Source: Pseudomonadota bacterium (GTDB taxonomy: Bacteria; Pseudomonadota; Alphaproteobacteria; Rhizobiales; Beijerinckiaceae). From it: DNA of 7,828 nt. Of this stretch, positions 1 through 5,964 are shown in pieces; position 1 is the first letter of the stretch; each line of letters starts with the position of its first letter. Location of the stretch: NCBI GenBank assembly GCA_023393655.1, contig JAEWKP010000017.1, positions 1 to 7,828 of the forward strand, read 5' to 3'. The notes beneath the pieces were generated by a model. It saw nothing but the letters and a program-made list of their open reading frames with translations. It was not told the origin of the DNA and searched no databases. The position numbers were made by a program, and so were the translations under genes.

Positions 1-177
1 ATCGGCCACAAGCGCCGCCGCGCCGACGGCATCCCGCTGCTGGAAGCCAAGTTCCGCACCAATCTCGCCCGCCGTTTCGTCGAGAAGCGCCAGCGCCAGA
101 TCCTCGATGTCTCCTTGGATCAGGCCAGGCTCGAAGCGATGCCCGTCAACGACTACGTCGATCTCTACTGCAGCTGA
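1..177 (+). CDS. prpD: 2-methylcitrate dehydratase, C-terminal end (partial)
   Basis: Frame 1 is open from the left edge to TGA at 175-177 and gives the last 58 residues of a protein that begins upstream. The tail carries the features I recall from PrpD C-termini: a PIGH-like start (IGHKRRR), GIP, a KFRTNLAR segment, an ILDVSLDQARLEAMPVN segment and a final YVDLY. PrpD (MmgE/PrpD superfamily) is a cytoplasmic enzyme that dehydrates 2-methylcitrate to 2-methyl-cis-aconitate in the methylcitrate cycle of propionyl-CoA breakdown. The catalytic part is outside the window, so activity cannot be judged. The next gene, methylisocitrate lyase, starts 0 to 6 bases after this stop, which fits a translationally coupled prpD-prpB pair and supports the call. 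A broader MmgE/PrpD-family dehydratase with another substrate remains possible. Confidence 0.8.
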   Translation: MGHKRRRADGIPLLEAKFRTNLARRFVEKRQRQILDVSLDQARLEAMPVNDYVDLYCS

Positions 178-183
178 GTGCCC

Positions 184-1116
184 ATGCCCTATCTCGTCGC
201 CTCCGATCTTCCGTCCGAGCCCGCCGGCCAGCGCTTCCGGGCCCTGGTCGAGCGCGGCCGCATCGCCCGCCTCCCCGGCGCCCATAACGGCATGGCCGCG
301 ATTCAGGCCAGGATGGCCGGTTTCGAGGGCCTGTATCTGTCGGGCGCGGCGATGACCGCCTCGATGGGCATTCCCGATCTTGGCATGATCACCGTCGACG
401 AGGTCGCCTTCTTCATCCGCCAGATCGCGCGGGCCTCCGGCCTGCCGCTCCTGGTCGACGGCGATACCGGCTATGGCGAGGCGCTCAACGTCATGCACAT
501 GGTCCGCGTCTTCGAGGATGCCGGCGCCGGTGCCGTCCATATCGAGGACCAACTCCTGCCGAAGAAATGCGGCCATCTCAACGACAAGAAGCTGGCTGAC
601 GCCCATGACATGGCGGCCAAGGTCGCCGCTGCCGCCAGGGCGCGCCGCCATCTCTATGTCATCGCCCGCACCGATGCCGCCGCCAGCGAGGGCATCGACG
701 GCGCGGTCGCCCGCGCCAAGCTCTATCTCGAGGCCGGCGCCGACGCGATCTTTCCGGAGGCGCTGACCACGGCCGAGATGTTCCGCGAATTCGCGCGCCG
801 CGTGCCCGGCGTGCCGCTGCTCGCCAACATGACCGAGTTCGGCCGTACGCCGTTCTTCACGGCCTCCGAATTCGAGGCGATGGGCTATCGCATGGTGATC
901 TGGCCGGTCTCCTCGCTGCGTGTCGCCAACAAGGCGCAGGAGAAGCTCTACGCCGCGCTTGCCCGCGACGGCAGCACCCATGCCATGGTCGAGCAGATGC
1001 AGACGCGGGTCGAACTCTACAAGACGATCGGCCTCGCCGATTACGAGGCGCTCGACGCCTCGATCGTCGCGACCGTCGCACCGGAAGGCATGCCCCAGCG
1101 CGAGCGCAGCGCATGA
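184..1116 (+). CDS. prpB: Methylisocitrate lyase (PrpB)
   Basis: Cytoplasmic enzyme of the isocitrate lyase/PEP mutase superfamily that cleaves 2-methylisocitrate to pyruvate and succinate, the last step of the methylcitrate cycle. Counting from ATG 184 (310 residues; E. coli PrpB is about 296), visible family motifs are YLSG (51-54), the metal-binding loop LLVDGDTGYG with Asp92 and Asp94, the catalytic KKCGH (127-131) on the mobile loop with its cysteine intact, IARTD with Arg162, FPEA with Glu192 and LANMTEFG with Asn215. KKCGH separates lyases from PEP mutases. Start: GTG at 178 directly follows the prpD stop, but ATG 184 gives MPYLVASDLP, which resembles relatives I recall; neither has a clear Shine-Dalgarno, so coupling to prpD is likely. 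prpC does not follow; a transporter does. Another lyase substrate, such as a dimethylmalate, is a less likely alternative. Confidence 0.92.
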   Translation: MPYLVASDLPSEPAGQRFRALVERGRIARLPGAHNGMAAIQARMAGFEGLYLSGAAMTASMGIPDLGMITVDEVAFFIRQIARASGLPLLVDGDTGYGEALNVMHMVRVFEDAGAGAVHIEDQLLPKKCGHLNDKKLADAHDMAAKVAAAARARRHLYVIARTDAAASEGIDGAVARAKLYLEAGADAIFPEALTTAEMFREFARRVPGVPLLANMTEFGRTPFFTASEFEAMGYRMVIWPVSSLRVANKAQEKLYAALARDGSTHAMVEQMQTRVELYKTIGLADYEALDASIVATVAPEGMPQRERSA

Positions 1117-1166
1117 GGATATCAGGGCGCTGGACCGATCCGGCGTCCGAACCGCGGATGATGCGG

Positions 1167-1194
1167 CAAGAGAACGACCACAAGAGAACGACCA
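1167..1194. repeat. Perfect 14-bp tandem duplication in the tctC leader
   Basis: The unit CAAGAGAACGACCA occurs at 1167-1180 and again, abutting, at 1181-1194. A shorter related piece, AACGACCAC, recurs at 1212-1220 just before the tctC ribosome binding site. The repeat lies wholly in the 118-bp gap between prpB and tctC. Slipped-strand duplication is the simplest origin; a role as a protein-binding site is only a possibility. Confidence 0.9.
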
Positions 1195-1221
1195 GCCGAA
1201 AACGGCGGCGTAACGACCACG

Positions 1222-1226
1222 GGAGG
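1222..1226 (+). promoter_or_regulatory. Ribosome binding site of tctC
   Basis: GGAGG is a full Shine-Dalgarno core. Two in-frame ATG codons follow, at 1229 and 1235. The first is only 2 bases from the core, the second 8 bases away. The spacing favours ATG 1235 as the start, which shortens the protein by two residues. Confidence 0.75.
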
Positions 1227-1234
1227 AAATGGAA

Positions 1235-2185
1235 ATGCTGAAGCGTTTGACGATGGCCGGCGTTCTGGCTTTGGGGCTCGGCACTGGCGCGGCCCTGGCT
1301 GAGCCGGCGAAGGTGATGATCCCCGCCAATCCCGGCGGCGGCTGGGACGGGGCCGGGCGCCACACCATGGCAGCCTTCGCTCAGTCCAAGGTCTTCACGG
1401 ACGGGGCGTCCTTCACCAACAAGGGCGGTGCCGCGGGCACGATCGGCCTCGCCGAATTCGTCCGTACCGCGAAGGGCGACGACAACGCCCTGCTGGTCAC
1501 CGGCGTCATCATGGTCGGCGGCGTCATCACCAACCAGACGCCGGTCTCGCTCAAGGACACGACGCCGCTCTTGCGCCTGACCAACGAGTACAATGCCATC
1601 GCCGTGCCCGCGAACTCGCCGATCAAGACCCCGGCGGACTTCATCGCCGCGCTGAAGGCCGATCCCGGCGCGCTCTCCGTCGGCGGCGGCTCGGCCGGCG
1701 GTGCCGACCATGTCATGCTGGCGCTGCTCGCCAAGCATGCCGGCGCGCCCGTCTCGAAGATCAATTTTGTTGCCTTCTCCGGCGGCGAGATCCTGGCGGC
1801 GCTCGGCGGCGGCAAGATCAAGGCGGCGATCTCCGGCGCCTCGGAATTCCGCGCCTTCGCCGAATCGGGCCGCATCCGCATCATCGCGACCTCGGGCCCG
1901 ACGCGGGTCGAGGGCCTCAACGCCCCGACGCTGAAGGAATCCGGCATCCCGGTCGAGGTCGGCAACTGGCGCGGCTTCGTCGGTGCGCCCGGCATGAGCG
2001 ACGCCGCCAAGAAGACCTGGCTCGACCGCTTCGCCAAGCTCCATGCCACCAAGGAGTGGAAGGATACGCTGAAGACACAAGGCTGGGAGGACGCCTATCT
2101 GCCGGGTGATGCCTTCGACGCCTTCCTCAAGAGCGAGGACGCCAACTGGACGAGCGCGCTCAAGGAAGTCGGCATCCTGAAATAG
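1235..2185 (+). CDS. tctC: Tripartite tricarboxylate transporter substrate-binding protein (TctC/Bug family)
   Basis: Periplasmic solute receptor of a TTT transporter; it captures a carboxylate and delivers it to the TctA-TctB membrane complex. The 316-residue product has a typical Sec signal peptide (MLKR, hydrophobic core, cleavage likely after ALA at 20-22). Family motifs follow: PANPGGGWD (30-38), NKGGAAGTIG (62-71), a Gly-rich VGGGSAGGADH segment near 150-160 and AFSGGEILAALGGGKIKAAISG near 180-200, the usual two-lobed Bug layout. The PANPGGGWD form resembles the TctC branch found beside tctA and tctB rather than orphan Bug proteins. Start chosen from Shine-Dalgarno spacing; ATG 1229 is the alternative. 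Ligand cannot be read from sequence: citrate, methylcitrate, other tricarboxylates and dicarboxylates are all bound by family members. The neighbouring prpB suggests a methylcitrate-cycle acid, which is inference. Confidence 0.92.
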   Translation: MLKRLTMAGVLALGLGTGAALAEPAKVMIPANPGGGWDGAGRHTMAAFAQSKVFTDGASFTNKGGAAGTIGLAEFVRTAKGDDNALLVTGVIMVGGVITNQTPVSLKDTTPLLRLTNEYNAIAVPANSPIKTPADFIAALKADPGALSVGGGSAGGADHVMLALLAKHAGAPVSKINFVAFSGGEILAALGGGKIKAAISGASEFRAFAESGRIRIIATSGPTRVEGLNAPTLKESGIPVEVGNWRGFVGAPGMSDAAKKTWLDRFAKLHATKEWKDTLKTQGWEDAYLPGDAFDAFLKSEDANWTSALKEVGILK

Positions 2186-2200
2186 CCTTCGACGAAGCCA

Positions 2201-2224
2201 GGCGGCGTGCGTAGGCGCGCCGCC
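2201..2224 (+). promoter_or_regulatory. Intercistronic hairpin between tctC and tctB
   Basis: GGCGGCGTGC (2201-2210) pairs with GCGCGCCGCC (2215-2224) over 10 base pairs with one G-U pair and a GTAG loop of four. It begins 15 bases after the tctC stop. No T-tract follows, so it does not look like an intrinsic terminator that would cut off tctBA. A 3' stabiliser of the tctC transcript, which would favour binding protein over membrane subunits, is the most natural reading, as in other binding-protein transporter operons. This function is inferred. Confidence 0.6.
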
Positions 2225-2256
2225 CGCGGTCCATCGCGAAAGGGCAGGGCAAGGCA

Positions 2257-2751
2257 ATGTCGTCGATGAAGAACGATCCGGCTGCGGCCGGCGGCGGGCG
2301 GCCCTGGTGGCTGGGGCTCGCCATCCTCGTGATGGGCGCAGTTTGGCTCAACGGTGCGCGCAGCATCGCCTCGACGACCAACTATGTCGGCCTCGGGCCG
2401 TCCGCGATCGTGATCGCGGTCGGGCTCGTGCTCGTCCTGCTCGGCTTCCTGCTGATCATGCAGGCGCTGAAGGGGCAGTTGGCGCCGCCCAGTGGGGACG
2501 AGGAGGAGGCGCCGTTCTCGCGCCCCGCCTTCCTAATGGCGCTGGCCGGCGTCGGCGTGCCGCTGCTGACGATCCGCTGGCTCGGCTTCCCGTTCAGCGC
2601 GATGCTGGCCTTTACACTGGTGACCCATGCCTTCGGCTCGCGCCGCACTCTGCTCGATCTCGCAATCGGCGCTGGCCTCGCCAGCCTCGCCTGGCTCGGC
2701 TTCTCCCGCCTCGGCATCAGCCTTGGCCCCTTCTTCCCGCTGCTGGGCTAA
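2257..2751 (+). CDS. tctB: Tripartite tricarboxylate transporter small membrane subunit (TctB)
   Basis: Small, poorly conserved inner-membrane subunit of the TTT transporter, needed with TctA for secondary uptake of the ligand brought by TctC. The 164-residue protein shows four hydrophobic segments: about 17-33 (WWLGLAILVMGAVWLNG), 50-70, 91-124 (probably one helix plus a re-entrant or second short helix) and 132-160. A charged, proline-containing loop (residues 72-90, with DEEE) separates the halves, the usual TctB pattern. Identification rests mostly on size, topology and position between tctC and tctA. ATG 2257 has an AAGG three bases before it and AGGGCAGGG further up; ATG 2266 is a second in-frame option. 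The stop is three bases before the tctA start, so the two membrane subunits are probably translationally coupled. Confidence 0.87.
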   Translation: MSSMKNDPAAAGGGRPWWLGLAILVMGAVWLNGARSIASTTNYVGLGPSAIVIAVGLVLVLLGFLLIMQALKGQLAPPSGDEEEAPFSRPAFLMALAGVGVPLLTIRWLGFPFSAMLAFTLVTHAFGSRRTLLDLAIGAGLASLAWLGFSRLGISLGPFFPLLG

Positions 2752-2754
2752 AGC

Positions 2755-4284
2755 ATGGATATCCTGAACCAGTTGCTTGGCGGATTCGCGGTTGCCTTGC
2801 AGCCGATGAATCTGTTCTGGGCCTTCGTCGGCTGCGGGCTCGGCACGGCGGTCGGTGTGCTGCCCGGCATCGGCCCGGCGCTGACTATCGCGCTGCTTCT
2901 GCCGGTGACCGCACAGGTCAATCCGGCCTCCGCCTTCATCATGTTCGCCGGCATCCTCTACGGCGCCCTCTATGGCGGCTCGACCACCTCGATCCTGTTG
3001 AACACGCCGGGCGAGAGCGGCTCGGTGATGACGGCGCTCGAAGGCAATCGGATGGCCCGTCGTGGCCGCGGCGCCGCGGCTCTGGCGACTGCGGCGGTCG
3101 GCTCCTTCGTCGCGGGCACGATCGGCACGCTGGCGCTGACCTTCCTCGCGCCGGCCATCGCCGAGCTCGCCTTCGTCTTCGGCCCCGAGGATTACTTCGC
3201 CCTGATGATTCTATCCTTCACCTCGGTTGCCGTGGTGATGGGGCGTTCGATGGTCCGGGGTTTCGCCGCGTTGTTCTTTGGGCTCGCGCTCGGGACGATC
3301 GGCATCGACACCCAGACCGGCCAGACCCGCATGGTCTTCGGCACGCTCGAACTGCTCGACGGCATCCCCTTCACCGTCGTGCTGGTCTCGCTCTTCGCGA
3401 TCGGGGAGACGCTCTATGTCGCCAGTCGCAGCGGGGATGCGCCCGCCGCGATCAATCCGCTCTCCGGCGGCAGCTGGATGACGAAGCAGGACTGGAAGCG
3501 CTCCTGGAGGCCCTGGCTGCGCGGCAGTGTCATCGGCTTTCCGATCGGCGCGCTGCCGGCCGGCGGCACGGAAATCCCGACCTTCCTCTCCTATGCGCTG
3601 GAGCGCCGCCTGACCAAGCACCCCGAGGAGTTCGGGCAGGGCGCGATCGAAGGCGTCGCCGGGCCTGAAGCCGCCAACAACGCGGCCGCTGCCGGCATCC
3701 TCGTGCCGCTCCTGACGCTCGGCCTGCCTTCGACCGCGACGGCGGCTGTCCTGCTCGCCGCCTTCCAGAATTACGGGCTCCAGCCCGGCCCGCTGCTCTT
3801 CGCCACCAACCCCGATCTGCTCTGGGGCCTGATCGCCTCGCTCTATATCGGCAACGTCATCCTGCTGATCCTCAACCTGCCGCTGGTCGGCATCTGGGTC
3901 CGGCTGCTGCTGATCCCCCGGCAATACATCTATGGCGGCATCGTCGTCTTCGCGATGGTCGGCGTCTGGGGCCTGTCGACCTCCTGGATGGACCTCGCGC
4001 TGATGTTCGGACTCGGGCTCGTCGGCTATGTCGCGAGGGTCCATGATTTCCCGATCGCGCCGGCCCTGATCGGGCTGATCCTCGGCCCGCAGGCGGAAAT
4101 TCAGCTCCGGCGCGCGCTCGCCGTCAGCCAGAACGACTGGAGCGTGCTGGTCGGCACGCCGATCGCGGCGACACTGCTTGCGATCGCGGCGCTGGTGCTG
4201 GTCGTGCCGCCCGTGCTCGCGCGCCTGCGTCGGCGCGCCAGTGCCGGAGAAGTGTCGGCGACCTCTGCAGGCGGAGCAGGTTAG
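2755..4284 (+). CDS. tctA: Tripartite tricarboxylate transporter large membrane subunit (TctA)
   Basis: Main permease subunit of the TTT transporter, a roughly 500-residue inner-membrane protein with about a dozen hydrophobic helices; this one has 509, the normal size. First-half signatures are VGVLPGIGPALTIALLLP (33-50) and YGGSTTSILLNTPGE (73-87), with the GNRMARRGRGAAAL loop after them. The second half has GALPAGGTEIPTFLSYALERR (265-285), GPEAANNAAAAG (303-314), LGLPSTATAAVLLAAF (322-337) and LQPGPLLF (342-349). As I recall the family, the second-half loops are more often PGAG and PGSA, so PAGG and PSTA here are variants and may reflect a subfamily or a different substrate. The last 30 residues are basic and Ala/Gly/Ser-rich and likely cytoplasmic. 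The stop overlaps by four bases the stop of the gntR gene on the other strand; no terminator hairpin is evident. Confidence 0.95.
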   Translation: MDILNQLLGGFAVALQPMNLFWAFVGCGLGTAVGVLPGIGPALTIALLLPVTAQVNPASAFIMFAGILYGALYGGSTTSILLNTPGESGSVMTALEGNRMARRGRGAAALATAAVGSFVAGTIGTLALTFLAPAIAELAFVFGPEDYFALMILSFTSVAVVMGRSMVRGFAALFFGLALGTIGIDTQTGQTRMVFGTLELLDGIPFTVVLVSLFAIGETLYVASRSGDAPAAINPLSGGSWMTKQDWKRSWRPWLRGSVIGFPIGALPAGGTEIPTFLSYALERRLTKHPEEFGQGAIEGVAGPEAANNAAAAGILVPLLTLGLPSTATAAVLLAAFQNYGLQPGPLLFATNPDLLWGLIASLYIGNVILLILNLPLVGIWVRLLLIPRQYIYGGIVVFAMVGVWGLSTSWMDLALMFGLGLVGYVARVHDFPIAPALIGLILGPQAEIQLRRALAVSQNDWSVLVGTPIAATLLAIAALVLVVPPVLARLRRRASAGEVSATSAGGAG

Positions 4285-4997
4285 CGCTGCGCTCCGTTCC
4301 GGCGCTTGCCCGGCTTGGCGCTCTCGCTTGTCGCAAGAGCCGCCTGAAGCGCCATGCGAGCGGCGCGGATATGGCGCCGCATCAGGATTTCCGCGAGCTC
4401 GCCGTCGCGATGGCTGATCGCCTCAGTGATCCGCATGTGCTCGCGCCAGGCCTCGCGGCCGCGGCCCGGCACGGTCGAATGCAGGCGCCGGCACAGGCGC
4501 AGGCGCGGATAGAACTGCTCGCAGAGCAGTTCGGCCAGGATTGGGTTGCCGCTGCCTTTCGCGATCCGGCGATGGAAATCGGCCTCGGGCTCGTCCTGGA
4601 GATAGGCGCCCATCGGGTTGCGCTCGATCTCGTCGCGATGCCCTGTGACCAGCGCGTCGAGCGCTGCGATCTCGTCGTCGCTCATGCTCTCGGCCGCGAG
4701 GCGCGCGGCCATGCCCTCGGTCGCCTCGCGCACGTCGAGCAGCGCGAGGAACTCGGCCGCGCTCGGCTCGGCAACGCGCGCGCCCTGGTTGGCGACATAG
4801 GTGACGAGCCCGCGCTCCTGCAGCCGCCGGATCGCCTCGCGCACCGGGGCGCGGCTGACACCGAAGCGGCGCGCGATGGCCGGCTCGCTCAGCTTGGCGC
4901 CGGGCGCGATCTCCCCGGAGACGATGGCCGAGGAGAGATCGTCGTAGAGTTTGACGGTGACGCCCACGCTCGCGGGGGGCAAAGTCTCGGCCAGCAT
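4281..4997 (-). CDS. GntR-family transcriptional regulator, FadR subfamily (FCD domain)
   Basis: DNA-binding regulator of 238 residues, normal for FadR/FCD proteins. The N-terminal winged helix-turn-helix spans about 14-76, with the characteristic LSEPAIARRFGVSRAPVREAIRRLQERGLV (36-65). The FCD ligand domain covers about 82-222 with the metal-site histidines His142 (ADFHRRIA), His187 (REHMRI) and His209 (MRRHI). Four residues before His142, where an Asp ligand is usual, there is Glu138. FCD regulators usually bind small organic acids and are often repressors of adjacent catabolic genes. It lies tail to tail with tctA, so control of prpDB-tctCBA is likely, and a methylcitrate-cycle acid is a reasonable effector, but both are inferred. 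GntR regulators of prp genes are known in some proteobacteria. Start ATG 4997 has only a weak AGG upstream. The basic tail is not conserved-looking. Confidence 0.92.
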   Translation of the reverse strand: MLAETLPPASVGVTVKLYDDLSSAIVSGEIAPGAKLSEPAIARRFGVSRAPVREAIRRLQERGLVTYVANQGARVAEPSAAEFLALLDVREATEGMAARLAAESMSDDEIAALDALVTGHRDEIERNPMGAYLQDEPEADFHRRIAKGSGNPILAELLCEQFYPRLRLCRRLHSTVPGRGREAWREHMRITEAISHRDGELAEILMRRHIRAARMALQAALATSESAKPGKRRNGAQR

Positions 4998-5088
4998 CGA
5001 GCGGGTGCCTATCTGCTTCTGATCCCGGCAGCATAGAGCATTTTCGGAGCGTATGGGTACGGAAGGTGGCGCTGTCCACGCGCCGGCT

Positions 5089-5133
5089 TGATCGAAGGTT
5101 ACTGTATTCGATCAGCGCTGAATTTGTTGATCG
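5089..5133. promoter_or_regulatory. Three-half-site operator candidate in the divergent gntR / cyclo-ligase region
   Basis: TGATCGAA (5089-5096) and TTCGATCA (5107-5114) form a perfect 8-bp inverted repeat around a 10-base spacer. A third half-site, TGATCG, lies at 5128-5133. Taking the shared core, the half-sites start at 5089, 5109 and 5128, so they are 19-20 bases apart, near two helical turns. The array overlaps promoter-like elements on both strands. It does not match the TNGTNNNACNA-type sites I recall for FadR-like proteins, so the binding protein is unknown; autoregulation by the GntR protein is one guess. Confidence 0.5.
5101..5130 (-). promoter_or_regulatory. Candidate sigma-70 promoter of the gntR gene
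   Basis: On the minus strand TCAACA (5130-5125) and TACAGT (5106-5101) are separated by 18 bases; each agrees with the -35 or -10 consensus at four of six positions. The -10 sits exactly in the spacer between the two arms of the inverted repeat, which would suit repression by a protein bound there. The implied leader is roughly 95 bases. Weak evidence. Confidence 0.3.
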
Positions 5134-5155
5134 CATGCGCCTGCCTACGCACAAT
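5127..5155 (+). promoter_or_regulatory. Candidate sigma-70 promoter of the cyclo-ligase gene
   Basis: TTGATC (5127-5132) and CACAAT (5150-5155) are separated by 17 bases, four of six matches each. The -35 coincides with the third TGATCG half-site. The implied leader to ATG 5217 is about 55 bases. Weak evidence, from consensus matching only. Confidence 0.3.
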
Positions 5156-5216
5156 GCTCATGCGCTGCAGCTCCGACATATGGCTGGCGCGTCGTGGCGA
5201 TAGAGGCCGGAAACCG

Positions 5217-5954
5217 ATGAGCAAGGGCGACGACGATCTGAATGACTATGCCTCGCCTGCCTGCCTGCTGCACGCGGTCGATCCGGCCTGTTCCGGGCTG
5301 ACGCCGCCGCCGCGAAATGTCGGGGAGAACTCGCCCGAGCCGAGCCTGACGGAATGGCGACGCGCCGAGCGGGCCCGCTTGATCGTAGCCCGCCTGGCGA
5401 TGTCGGCCCGTGCGCGAAACGCTCTCGGGCGCCGGATCGCCGGCCATCTCGACGCGCTGATCGGCGACCCCGCCGGCATCCTCGTCAGCGGCTACTGGCC
5501 GTTTCGGGGGGAGCCGGACCTGCGCGACTGGTTCCGCGATCTGCGTGAGCGCCGCGGCCTCGCCGCCTTGCCGGTCGTGGTCGAGCGCGGCAAGCCCCTG
5601 CTGTTCCGGCTCTGGCGCAAGGGCGACCGGTTGGAGCGCGGCGTCTGGAACATCCCCGTGCCGGCCGCGGGCGAGCCGGTCTTCCCGCGGATCGTCATCG
5701 CGCCCCTGGTCGGCTTCGATGCTGCCGGCTATCGGCTCGGCTATGGCGGCGGCTTCTTCGACCGCACGCTCGCCGCGCTGCCACCGTCCACGATCGCGAT
5801 CGGGGTCGGCTACGAGATGGCGGAGATGGCGACGATCCGCCCGCACGGCTTCGATATCCCGATGCGCCATGTCGTGACGGAAAACGGCATCAGGTTCCCC
5901 TGCGGAAAGCAGGATCGAGAACCTCTGTTTGACGCCGGCCCGATCTCCCCATAA
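5217..5954 (+). CDS. 5-formyltetrahydrofolate cyclo-ligase
   Basis: Cytoplasmic folate enzyme (5,10-methenyl-THF synthetase) that uses ATP to convert 5-formyl-THF into 5,10-methenyl-THF. Start ATG 5217 follows GAGG and GGAAA purine-rich bases and gives 245 residues. The family core covers about 46-225: a basic WRRAERARLIVARLAM helix, YWPFRGEPDLR (93-103), ALPVVVERGKPLLFRLW (117-133), GVWNIPVP (142-149) and the signature PLVGFDAAGYRLGYGGGFFDRTLA (163-186). Typical members have about 180-200 residues; the first 45 here, with ACLLHAVDPACSGL, are an added N-terminal region that I recall from rhizobial relatives. The frame stays open upstream to TTG 5088, but that stretch looks non-coding and would include the operator candidate. 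It stands alone, divergent from gntR and followed closely by the riboswitch; no functional link to either neighbour is evident. Confidence 0.9.
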   Translation: MSKGDDDLNDYASPACLLHAVDPACSGLTPPPRNVGENSPEPSLTEWRRAERARLIVARLAMSARARNALGRRIAGHLDALIGDPAGILVSGYWPFRGEPDLRDWFRDLRERRGLAALPVVVERGKPLLFRLWRKGDRLERGVWNIPVPAAGEPVFPRIVIAPLVGFDAAGYRLGYGGGFFDRTLAALPPSTIAIGVGYEMAEMATIRPHGFDIPMRHVVTENGIRFPCGKQDREPLFDAGPISP

Positions 5955-5955
5955 G
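5929..5955 (+). promoter_or_regulatory. Candidate promoter for the riboswitch-btuB transcript
   Basis: TTGACG (5929-5934, five of six to the -35 consensus) precedes CATAAG (5950-5955, four of six to the -10) by 15 bases. The -10 contains the TAA stop codon of the cyclo-ligase gene. Transcription would begin near 5962, just before the first riboswitch helix at 5965, which is the expected arrangement. The spacer is short, so confidence is limited; read-through from the cyclo-ligase gene is the alternative. Confidence 0.35.
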
Positions 5956-5964
5956 CCTGAGCGC

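Noticed and set aside
857..2257. 466-codon open frame on the minus strand across prpB and tctC
   Set aside because: It lies opposite two well-supported genes, its translation is Arg/Gly/Ala/Asp-rich low-complexity sequence without a recognisable domain, and long antisense frames are expected in GC-rich DNA.
2307..3668. 453-codon open frame on the plus strand over tctB and tctA
   Set aside because: It is a shifted frame of both transporter genes, very rich in Arg, and matches no family I recognise, whereas the tctB and tctA frames show clear membrane proteins.
3211..4044. 277-codon open frame on the minus strand inside tctA
   Set aside because: Highly charged, repetitive composition opposite conserved TctA motifs; no domain visible.
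4371..5036. 221-codon plus-strand frame opposite the GntR gene
   Set aside because: Mirror of the gntR coding frame. The minus strand has an intact helix-turn-helix and FCD histidines.
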